A program made the translations under genes and the position numbers. Shown piece after piece: positions 54,721 to 64,000 of a stretch of DNA of 64,000 nt. The notes under the pieces were generated by a model. The model was not told the DNA's origin, did no database searches, and saw nothing but the letters and a program-made list of their open reading frames with translations. Position 1 is the stretch's first letter; each line of letters starts with the position of its first letter. Source of the DNA: Heloderma charlesbogerti (lineage: Eukaryota; Chordata; Lepidosauria; Squamata; Helodermatidae); NCBI GenBank assembly GCA_026122225.1, contig JANEZZ010001492.1, positions 1,567,001-1,631,000 of the forward strand, read 5' to 3'.

Positions 54721-56520
54721 GGTGGATAGGGGTTACCCAAGGAATATAATAAGATATGCTGAAACACGAGCTGATGCAGTCTCTAGACCTATGTTATTAA
54801 ATCCACCTGATAGGGGATCTAATAATAAGATTACAATCTCTCTGGAGTATTCCAATTTGTCCTTCTCTATCAAAAAAGCAATATATAGATATTGGCATAT
54901 AGTAAGACATATAACTGCATGCAGCAATGTTCCACGTATAGGATTTAGACGGACAAAAAACCTTAGAAACCATCTAGTACACTTGGATACTGATCTATCT
55001 GCACAACATGTAACTTCACCTTCTGGCATTACAAATGTGGGGGCTGCTCTGTATGTGATCTTTCCTTACCAATCGAAGACTTTGAACATCCCGTGGATCA
55101 TCGACATTTTGAATTGCATCATCTTTCCAACCATGCAACCAAGCGAGTTATCTATGTATATCTATTATTTGCCCATGTGGGTTATTGTATGTAGGAAAAG
55201 CCTCTTATACCATTCGAACTAGGATTATTGAACATCGGTCCAGATTAAGAAACCGCATTTTGGATGCTCCCTTGGTGCAACATTTTGCAGAACGGGCTCA
55301 TACACATGAGGACTTTAAGTTCCTAGTTATAGATATAATTTATTCTCATAAATACAATTGGACAGATTATAATAACTTACTGCTATGTAAGGAGGCGGAG
55401 TGGATCTTCAAACTACAGTCTGTGATCCCTAAAGGTTTGAATGTTTCTCTGGATCTGGCATCTTTTGTAAAACGTATAAAGGCATTTGTTTTGGTGATAT
55501 TTTTCTGATGGCATATGAAGCCAAACACTATACCTTTAACAGCAATGTGGATGACTTAGCCTTTTTTCAACACTGGGTATTTAAAACCTGCTACGAATTG
55601 GTATGCTCACAGCTGCTGACTCAACTCATCAACTTTACAGCAGGAGAAATTATCAGCCTGTGGTTTGAGGTTTGTTTGGTTACTTTTTGTCTCATTTCAA
55701 AGAAATTTTTCGGTACTGCACCGATACTATGTGCTTTAAGTGTTGTTCTTTCTTAGCTCTGTGAAGCTCTATGAGATAAAATGCAAGCTATGCCAGTAGA
55801 TCACGCGGCTTCATTCGAAAAACTATCCTGTTTACAATATTGCCACAGCGTTTTTTGTTGAGTCTAAGGATGGCGAGTTGAAACAATTTCCTTGCTTATA
55901 AGTACAGCCCCGCTTTCACGTAAATAATTTTTGATAAGATTATGGTAACAATTCTTAACAAGAACGTTTGTGTTTATTTGAATGTTTTTGTGCATGTACA
56001 TATTATGATAACTGACAACTAATGTGAATATAAATATAATACTGTGTGTACGTATGTGCATATGCATGTGTGTGCTGTGTATGCATATGTGTGCATATAT
56101 ATATGACTATAGATTTTAATATCTTAATATCTTTACAGTTATTATTTATCTGAAGAAGCAACTCATATGCGAAACAGGATTACACCAGATTCCTGTAAGA
56201 CTTTTTGGATGGACTTTGAGATCCTTTGAACAAATTATAATATTTACATGTATATACCTGTGATACAGATACTTTTGTTATCTTCCAATATATGTACAAT
56301 TGTATTCATATTGTTTTCATATGTATAATTATATTGTTCCAACAACAATCTATTTTAAATAGATCACTAACACCCACTACGTTCATTGTGTGTTCATATT
56401 GTTATAACATTATACTATTATTACCTGACAGTTCATTTCTTATAGAAATGAAGGAGCACAGAACACCCACTTTTTACCTAACGAGGGATGGAAAGACACA
56501 ACGGAACCCCTAAAATACAA
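54721..56520 (+). mobile_element. Penelope-like element, 3' part with GIY-YIG endonuclease
   Basis: Resumes the interrupted element with DRGYPRNIIRYAETRA (end of the RT thumb). A Cys-rich linker follows (KCGGCSVC at 55033-55056), then the GIY-YIG endonuclease: YVGKASYTIRTRIIEHRSRL at 55185 on and EAEWIFKLQS near 55400. A one-base shift at about 55170 separates the linker frame from the endonuclease frame. The 3' UTR includes CTGAAGAAGCAACTCATATG and GCGAAACAGG at about 56152-56185, wording typical of Penelope 3' ends. AT-rich non-coding sequence extends to about 56520. Right border approximate. Confidence 0.88.
56038..56105. repeat. TATG/TGTG-rich microsatellite
   Basis: Irregular run of GTGTG, TATGTGCATATGCATG and TATATATATG units within the Penelope 3' UTR. 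Confidence 0.7.
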
Positions 56521-56720
56521 AACAGTCGCTGAAGTGTCGTACCCCCACGCTCATGGGACTGCACTGCTGCGCATTATAGTGGCAAAAAAGGCACAGCGGA
56601 GTCTGTTAGGGAAGCCCACAGGAAATCGTGAGTGTATCCCAGCAGAAGCTAATTCGGAGCTGAAATGCTGCACAGTGGCGACAGAGTGAAGGGTGAAAGC
56701 AGTACCATGTAGACAGGGCC
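56521..56720 (+). repeat. Right part of the possible DNA transposon hosting Penelope
   Basis: GC-richer stretch, unlike the Penelope UTR, ending ACCATGTAGACAGGGCC, the inverted partner of the left end at 46646. See that entry for the doubt. Confidence 0.4.
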
Positions 56721-57080
56721 CATGTGTCCTATTTTACAGAGGACAGTCTTCCATTTGAAGGCATCCTCTACTGGAAGGGCTATCTGGTCCAAGTCTGGTT
56801 TAAATATAAAGAACCATAAGAAAGGAGAACAGGTGGCTTGAAGTTGCCCATCCATAGCTGACAACGCCTGGACAGTAGACTGAAGAGCAGGGACACAGGT
56901 CATCTGCTCACAGTCTCTCCCACTGTGGTGAGATGTATTTTATTTCTATTTCAATGATAGTCATTATTTCTACATGTGCATCTATGATATAAATTAGCAT
57001 ATTCAAATTTTATGCAAATCACTGCCCTTTGAGGGTGATGCATTTTTGCTTTTTGAACGATGCATAAGTGACCACCCTAA
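56716..57080 (+). repeat. Interspersed repeat, copy 2 of 2 (GGTGGCCATGTGTCC family)
   Basis: Parallels 30936-31318 across its length: CATGTGTCCTA, then GGGCTATCTGGTCC, GGTGAGATGTATTTTATTTC and TTTTATGCAAAT. It ends AAGTGACCACCCTAA, which is the inverted partner of the family's left end. Confidence 0.7.
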
Positions 57081-58949
57081 TGGAGAACAATGGGTGTAGC
57101 ATGCAAAGTTCCCCTTTCCTACCCAACAGCTACGGCAGGGCCAGCATCAACCCCTGGCATCCTTGGGCAGCTGCTGGGGCCCCAGAACCCAGGCAGGCCC
57201 AACTGCTAATACCTGCCTGAGGTTCTTTGAATTTTTTTCCTAGACTGGTAATCCAAGGAGCACCTGGCACTTAGAACTACCATTTTAATTTCCCACCATT
57301 TTTGTGGGACAGAAGCTTCAGGTTCCATAGAGAATATATACAAGTCACACACCCTTATGAAAGGCCAATGGTAGACAGTGCTATTTGGCACTACCCTTCA
57401 GCATCCACTTAAGGCAGCTACCTTCTGAGCCCAGTAGATTTTTGCAGAAAACAGCACATAGGTGCTGCCAGTCCGTAACCCTCAGCATACAGGAAGTTCC
57501 TCCCAAGTGTTTGTGGATAAATGCTGCTTTAGATAGTCTGAATATTTAAGACCCTATTGTTGTAAATTTATATTTATTTCTTGACATTTTTCTTCTGATC
57601 TCTGGTGCAGTTTACAATGCTAGCCGAATGTCACCTTTTAAAATACCTGAAGCAAAATAATTATTCTAATAATCTGGAAAATGTTGCAAGTTCAGAGCTG
57701 ATGTTAGGTTTTATTGCGTGATTTTATTGCTTTTAAAAGAATTTTGATTTATATAGCAGGTCTTCCTGTGGAAATATGAATGTTGACTTAATTGTAATTT
57801 TCCTGCCATTGCTAAACCAGCTATTTGGCAGACAATCAAATGACCTTAACCTTAATGTGAAGTAAGTTTCTTCTTCTTCTAAAGAGCTACAGTAGTTGAG
57901 GTTCACTGTTGAGAGCTTAGGATGGTAATAACGCATGCATTTTATACCAGATGCGATAGTAGAAATTAGTTCGCTCAGATGTAGGAGGTGAGTGGACTAA
58001 ACTGCATGCTTAGAGTGGTGCCAGATGAATACTTTTTCCTCTTCATAATTATTACTTTTGAAAGAGCCACTGAACAGGGGGGCTAGGTCATCTAAAGGGT
58101 TAAATGTGAGATCACCCCAAACAATATCTCATGTTAGGAAAGCATCATGTCATTTTTACACTGTAAATATAAACTCATTTGATTGTTCTGCGCGAGGGCC
58201 AAGAAACTATAAGAAATTTCACATTGTTACAGTTCCAAGAATTCCTCAGTATGCTGTGCTAGTTAAGTCAGTTGAAAAAAGGAAAGTGCAGTGGAAAAAC
58301 GAGTTCTCTGAACATGCCCTTTGCAATGCTCTCTCTAGTAAAAGTGGAAGCTTTGTCTGAAATCTAGGGGTAGATTTACCACATGGTTGGAGGCTACAGA
58401 CCGCTTCTTTGTGCAGTTATAGCTGCTACGTGGCAAGAGTTTGAACAGCTACCACATAGTTTCTGGTCCTCTGCTTAGTCCCAACAGATGTAAGTGGCAA
58501 CTTCTCCTGCTCTTTTATTGCTGAAGATATTGGGGATTTGTTATAGAGTTTAACATTCCACCCACCCCACCAAATTGTGCAACTCTTTCTACCTTTGAAT
58601 AATATTTTAAACATGTTGTTGTTCACACCAATACAATGGGCGGGGTCCAGAGAGTTTCTTGTGCAAACTGGTGGGATTTTTGCTCACAAAAGGGAGGACG
58701 TTCTCTAATTTCTAGTACTTCCACCCACCCCACACACACAAAGATGCAGTACCCCACCTGACATCACATGCCATTCCAGAATGTTCTCCACCTCTCAAGA
58801 GTGGCTTTTAGTGGTGGGGTACAAACAGCTGCAGCAGGGACAAAGTAGGAAAGCCCGATTGACTAAAATTCAGGCCCTAAATGGATCTTTGTTCACAGTT
58901 CACTGTAGTCTGTCCAATATTTTCTTGAGATGCATCAGCCCAAAATGGT
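57081..58949. other. Intron, no assigned gene
   Basis: Unassigned intron. About 57720-57960 is repeat-free and contains homeodomain-like words (GACTTAATTGTAATTTTCC, GACAATCAAATGACC), so it may be conserved. No splice-framed match to HIBADH was recognised. Confidence 0.3.
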
Positions 58950-59035
58950 TGTTTATTTATTAACTTACAATATTTATATACCACCCAACAACAAAAGTTA
59001 TCTCAGTAGTTTACAGTAAAAGTTAAAAACCATAA
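58950..59035 (-). repeat. L2-like 3'-end fragment
   Basis: TTATTTATTAACTTACAATA, then TATACCACCCAACA and TCAGTAGTTTACAGTAAAAG, is the reverse complement of an L2-type 3' UTR, directly beside the next MITE. Confidence 0.45.
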
Positions 59036-59156
59036 GGTTAGATCCAGATTTAGACATGCTTAGGAATAGACCCATTGAAATAAATGGGGCACGTCATGAC
59101 TAACTTAAGTCCCATTGACTTCAATGGGTCTACTCGATCTTAATCTGGATCCAACC
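59036..59156. mobile_element. Palindromic MITE, GGTTAGATCC family, 5-bp TSD
   Basis: Left arm GGTTAGATCCAGATTTAGAC and right arm TTAATCTGGATCCAACC are inverted copies, with interior ATAGACCCATTGAA/TTCAATGGGTCTA. Flanked by CATAA at 59031-59035 and 59157-59161. Sister of 20262-20390. Confidence 0.8.
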
Positions 59157-59161
59157 CATAA

Positions 59162-60183
59162 AGTATACAAATAAAACAAACATAAAACCTAAAATAGAAT
59201 AAAAACAGAAGCAGAAAAAACAAAAGTAAAACCAGTTACAAGGAATAGCAATAGTACAAAAGATCTAAAAAGTACTAAACATTTTATGATTGAAACCAAG
59301 CCTGAGAGAATAAGACTTCACCTGTGGGGTGTTTCCACCAGCAATTTACTCTGGGCTGGCTGTATATTGAGGTCATTAGGAATACATGATGTCATGGCCA
59401 TCCAGCAGCCACCCCGGAGCTTATCAGGGAAAAACCGGATTTCCTGAGACTACTTAAAATCTGATTCTTCTCCTTCAGTCGGGTTCTCCTCAGTATAGTT
59501 GCTGTGTGCCCCAACCCCCTCATTTACCTTGGGTATGCTAGCCCTGCCCAGGGGTGTGCCTTTCACTGTGACTCCGGTCAAGGGGTGTTTCCTGTGTGTT
59601 TTCCATCCCTGCACAAACCCATTAGTGTCTCCTCAGAAGTAGCTCCCCCTGTGGTCAATGACACTTGCCCTCTGAATGTCCACATCAGAACTTACAGAGA
59701 TCCCCTCAATTGACATGGCACAGTTTAAAGCCCAATTCCCTAAGAGCAGTAAAACGCGATCTTGATGCGCCAATTCTCCTTTGTTTGGTTTATTGCCTTA
59801 GGAAGTAACTACTTCGGCCCTTCATGATAGAGATCCTGCGGGTTAAAATGGGGGCTGGTTTCCCATCTTTGTGTTCTCCCCCACCCCTCTTTCCCAGCAC
59901 AAGCATATGTGTAACTCCCATTGTGCTCAATGGGCCTTGCTCCTGAAATGCAGGTGAATCTGGACTTTCAGGGGAAATGAGAAAGAGGGGGGAGGGGGAA
60001 GCCTCTCTTATTGGTTGAGCAATCCCTGCCAGTCAGATGACGTTCACTCCAACCCCCACCTCCACCAGGAAGTATGTTCTGTGAAGCGATTTTTACTGGT
60101 GCAGAGAACCTGCTCATGGAGCCCTGCATGGACCAAAGCGCAGCAAAGCTGATTCCTTTCTAAAAATCCAGTACTCCTCCATT
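59162..60183. other. Intron, no assigned gene
   Basis: Above-average GC content from about 59330 to 60120, with no motif-bearing frame. Could hold an unrecognised DNA element. Confidence 0.3.
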
Positions 60184-61340
60184 CACTTCTTCCATTGTCA
60201 TGGAAACACAGACCCGGTACCAGAAGGACCAAAACATGGGTGTCAGGCGAGCATCTCGGGGAGAGCATTCCACACCCTGGCATTACAACTGAAAAGGTCC
60301 TCTCTCTAGTAGCCATCCACCTCACCTCGTTTGGCAGGGGTACCTCCAGAAAGTCTTCTGAAGATGATCTTAGGGTCCAGGCAGATATACATGGGAGGAG
60401 ATGGTTCTTCAGGTTGCCTGGCCCCAAGTTCTTTAGGGCTTTAAAAGGTTCATACCAGCACTTTGAATTGGGCCCAGAAAACAGACCGGAAGCCAGTGTA
60501 GGCGATGATGAAACACTGTCATAATATCATCAAATTGGTCGGTCCCAGGTAACTATGCTGCCCTATTTTGGACCAGCTGAAGTTTCCAGATGGTTTTCAA
60601 AGGCAGCCCCAAGTATAATGCAATTCAGTAATCCAAACGGGAGGTTACCAGAGTGTGGATAACTGTAGCAAGGTTATCTCTGTCCTGTTCGGGTCACAGG
60701 TGGGCCCTCATCCAGTCCATTGCCATGTCCAGGCACTGGTTCAGAACATCCACTACTTCACTTGGATTTGACTAAAAGGAGAGACAGAGCTGGGTGTCAT
60801 TCACATATTAATGACACTTCAGTCCATACCTCCGGATAACATATCCCAGTGGTTTTATGTGGATGGTAAAATAGGATTAGGGATAAAAAGAGCCCCGTGG
60901 AACCCTAAAGGATAACTGCTAAGGGGTAGAGCAATAATCCCCCAGCACCATCTTCTGTAAATTGACAATCCAAGTACAGCTTGAACCACTGCAGTACAAT
61001 GGCTCCAAACCCCAGTCCAGATAGCCTATCCAGAAGGATACTATGGTTGATGGTATGAAAACCCACTGAGAGGTCCAAGAGAAATCAACCAAGACAGCTA
61101 CACTCCCCCTGTCCTTCTCTTGGCAAAAGTCATCCCACAGGGTGACCAAGGCAGTTTACATTCCAAAACCAGGAGCACAACTGATTTGTTAGATCAATTT
61201 CAGTTTCATCCAAGAGTTCATAGAGATGGCTCGTGACCACCTGCTCAGCTCAAGCCCCTTGCTCAGGAAAGGGATGTTAGTAACTGACCTATAGGTTTTT
61301 AGATCTTCCAAGTCCAGGTTAGAATTCATCAGAAGTGGTT
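60184..61340 (-). mobile_element. L2-clade LINE, minus strand, truncated at both ends
   Basis: The minus strand encodes parts of an L2 reverse transcriptase in broken frames. DRGSVAVLVDF and SFWIGYLDWG come from the palm (61090-61020). Further 3' are FKALKNLGPGNLKNHLLPCI, SSEDFLEVPLPNEVRWMATR and ERTFSVV (60440-60270), the C-terminal region that also appears in the L2 at 206-1514 and 37451-37560. Several stops and shifts. Dead copy. Confidence 0.85.
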
Positions 61341-61344
61341 TAAT

Positions 61345-61916
61345 TACATTACGTTACGTTATAGGTTATTTCTATGCTGCGTTTGTGTCAAAAAGGCCCC
61401 AAGGTGACTCACAAAGGTATATAAATACAACATGCAATCACAATAAATCACAAGTTTAAAGGAACAATATCACAAGGAATATTTAAAACTAAAAAACCAA
61501 AAGCCCAAACATATTCTTCCTCATGGCCAAATCCAATTGGCAAAACTGACAAAGAACAGGAGTACCACCACCACCACCCCAGCACTTTATAAAATTTTCC
61601 AGGCAGGGTGGTGGGCCAAGAAGATTGCCGGGACACACACACACACTCACCCTTGATGATAAAAAACAGTCTCTGCCCTGGAGCAGTGCCTCTCAAGCTG
61701 CAGCTCCAGGCCTTATAAGGTCTTCAGGAAGGGTGGAGCAAAGGAGATGGAATAACAGCCTCTCCCCTATCTCCTTTAATTACTACCTCTTTTAAAGAGG
61801 TTGTACCACTTTCACTCTCTAGTTAACAATGTCTTGACCCAGGCAGATATCCCCTCCTTATTAGATGTGATAAGCCTGGGGTGCCCATGGGCACCAATGT
61901 GACCATGAATACCTCA
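61345..61916 (-). repeat. L2-like 3' end plus unassigned sequence
   Basis: 61360-61480 has GGTTATTTCTATGCTGCG and CCCCAAGGTGACTCACAAAG, an L2-type 3' UTR in reverse. A short (AC)n tract lies at 61629-61648. The rest is unassigned. Confidence 0.45.
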
Positions 61917-62584
61917 TAAGAACATAAGAAGAGCTATACTGGACCAGACCAATGGTCTATCTAATCCAGCGTTCTGTTCATACAGTGGCCAACCAGCTGC
62001 CCATGGGAAACCCACAAGCTGGATGTTAGTGCAACAGCACCCACCCACCCATGTTCCCCAGCAACTGGTGTACATGGGCACACTGCCTCTGATACTGGAG
62101 GTAGCATATAGCCATCAGGACTAGAAGCCATCAATGTCCCCCATGAATTTCTCCAATCTCCTTTTAAACCCATCCAAATTGATGGCCATCAGTACATCTT
62201 GAGGAAGTAAATTCCATAGTCTCACTATGCACTGTCTGAAGAAGCACTTCCTTTTATCTGTCCTGAATCTCCCATCCATCAGCTTCATGGGAGGACCCCG
62301 GGTTCTAGTATTATGAAAGAGGGAGAAAAATGTATCCCTATCCACCTTCCCCACACCACGCACAATTATGTACACCTCTTATGACTCCCCTTACTCAACT
62401 TTTTTCTAAGCTAAACAATTCGGAATATTGTACCTTTCCTCATAGGGGAGTTGCTCCTGCCCCTTGATCATTTTAGTTGCCCTTTTCTGCACTTTTTCCA
62501 ACTTTACAAAATCCTTTTTTAGGTGTGGTGACCAGAACTGTACACAGTATTCTAAGTATGGTTGCATCATAGATTTGTATAAGG
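61917..62584 (-). mobile_element. CR1 LINE, minus strand, 5'-truncated
   Basis: The minus strand encodes PLYKSMMQPYLEYCVQFWSP, EKVQKRATKMIKG, RTRGPPMKLMDGRFRTD and NLDGFKRRLEKF, the C-terminal part of CR1 ORF2. The 3' UTR runs to ATAAGAACATAAGAAGAGC at 61918. Same family as 26762-27612. The 5' end abuts an AT-rich MITE end at 62585. Confidence 0.9.
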
Positions 62585-62655
62585 GAAAAACAGGGGGAAA
62601 AAACTTGTTTTCCATAGCTTCAAAATGTCCAGAAATTTTACATCTCTACTCTTTG
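62585..62655 (-). repeat. TAGAGATGTAAAATTTC-type MITE end
   Basis: On the minus strand it begins TAGAGATGTAAAATTTCTGG, similar to the termini near 28608 and 29309. Only one end is visible. Confidence 0.45.
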
Positions 62656-64000
62656 ACTATTTATAGGGAATTTGGCATCTTGATGGCGATGGGCTGTTTT
62701 GACCAATTGTGAGAAAAGCAACATTTCTGATGCAAGTTGTCTAGCTAGCCAATCAGAAAATTTAGGAGGTTGTTGCTTTAGTCCACCTCTTTAGTGATTC
62801 TGAACTTACTCTGAACACAAATCAGTTCATCAAACATACCCACTCTTTTTTTAAAAAAATGCAGATACCTCTGTTCCATCTTGTAATTGCACCTTGTATT
62901 TTAATAATCCAAATTAGACCATGGAACCTTTTCATTGTATCCCCAGGAGCTCCCCTAATTCCAAATCAAATTGCTGCCCTAATACCATCTCAGGTCTGAT
63001 CTACTCACTCAGAAGAATGACACGGAACATAGAGCTCTCCTGGGACTGCATCACTTCAAACTACAAGAGAGCAGACCAAATGATACGAGTTCTCTATCAT
63101 GACAAAAAAAATGCCTGCTTGTGAAAAGGCAATCTGCTGGTGAAAAGGGTGGTGGCCTAAAATTCCTTTGGACACAGAAGTTTCCCATGCTTTTGTTGTG
63201 TGAGGAAGGTTTCAATTGTGAAAATTCCAACCTAATTCTAAAGGTATACATGTTCAGGAGGACTCTACCCTTGATTTTTTTTCTGAAGGTGTAGCTTAGC
63301 TCTTAGAATATCATTTGGAGTTTGTTGAATGTTATGCTACTGATAACTTCTACAGAAATCAGCAGTCAATGTCTGTATCTAATGGCCCAGGGGAATACAA
63401 GAGCATAGCATAGTGGAGATAAAATACTACCAAATAAATATTTTAAGAAGTCCCCCTGAAATTAAAAACCTGCTCTTATGACCACTTTTGTGCAGGATGG
63501 GTCATCTCCTCAGCTCAATTACTTTACTGCCTGTAGTTTTGGGCAAATGATTGCACAAGCCTGTCATTTTCATAAGTTCAGATGTCAACTAGACATGTTT
63601 CAAGAAAGGTCAAAATGTAATTGATATGGTAGTCCATTCAAAGAACTATCCTATGTCTACTCAAAAGTAAGTCCCACCGAATTCAGCTGCACTTATTTCC
63701 AGGGAAGTAGCTAGCTACAGGATTGCAGGCTTTTTATTTAGTAGCTTTATATTCCACTTTTGACTAGAGTCCTCACAGTGGTTTACAATATTTATAAAAT
63801 ACAACATACAGGAAGAAGCACATGCTCAAAAAACACAACAAAATAACAGAACCAGTTCCACTTGAACAGGAGCCAGCATCTGATGCTCCTAACCACAGGG
63901 CAGTTGATGTCAAATAACCCTGGGGTGGGGACAGTCCAATTGGAATAGGCCCTGATGTTCCCTTTGCCTGCTCCTGTCTCTTTCTTTGTTTATGATCATA
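62656..64000. other. Intron to the window edge
   Basis: No exon recognised. A relic of the CTGCAATCCTA MITE family is at about 63644-63731 and an L2-like 3' end (minus) at about 63733-63900 (TTTATATTCCACTTTTGAC, CTCACAGTGGTTTACAATAT). Confidence 0.4.

Noticed and set aside
55508..55756. 82-codon frame after the Penelope endonuclease as a further protein
   Set aside because: No similarity recognised; it lies in the AT-rich 3' UTR of the element.

Overview
The window looks like one piece of a squamate reptile (lizard or snake) nuclear genome, lying inside a single host gene. The host gene is HIBADH, 3-hydroxyisobutyrate dehydrogenase, on the minus strand. Two internal exons are certain: 3911-4044 and 2431-2507. 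Both have GT/AG borders and compatible phases, and their translations match the family. I found no other HIBADH exon, so 4045-64000 is read as one very long intron and 1-2430 as part of the next intron. The squamate call rests on the repeats: CR1 and L2 LINEs, a BovB/RTE tail, tRNA-derived SINEs of squamate type, DIRS, Penelope and chromodomain Gypsy elements, and many palindromic hAT-type MITEs.

Layout. 1-1514 is a decayed L2 LINE. 2431-4044 holds the two exons, with a hairpin hAT MITE in the intron between them. 5379-5928 is a solo LTR (minus) of the same Gypsy family found intact further on, and 6356-7516 is probably another solo LTR. From about 8.6 to 36.7 kb the intron is AT-rich, with scattered short elements (SINEs, MITEs, a BovB tail, a CR1 copy) and several element-free blocks that could be conserved non-coding DNA. 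38409-44900 is a nearly complete DIRS retrotransposon with inverted terminal repeats, an internal complementary region and a tyrosine recombinase; a CR1 is inserted in its reverse transcriptase.

46.6-56.7 kb is a nested stack. A Penelope-like element is split by a chromodomain Ty3/Gypsy element (47670-54720). That Gypsy is split by a hAT-type non-autonomous element (50058-51512), which is itself split by a second member of its family (50293-50994). Target-site duplications support each of the three inner steps. Terminal sequences at about 46646 and 56727 suggest that the Penelope may sit inside an older DNA transposon. 57-64 kb holds further L2, CR1 and MITE fragments.

The mobile-element genes are all broken and do not act together; the only host function visible is valine catabolism through HIBADH. 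The most unusual structures are the chain of large near-perfect palindromes in the nested hAT elements, with consensus splice donors near their ends, and a Gypsy pol frame that runs about 104 codons into the LTR and stays open in the solo LTR as well.
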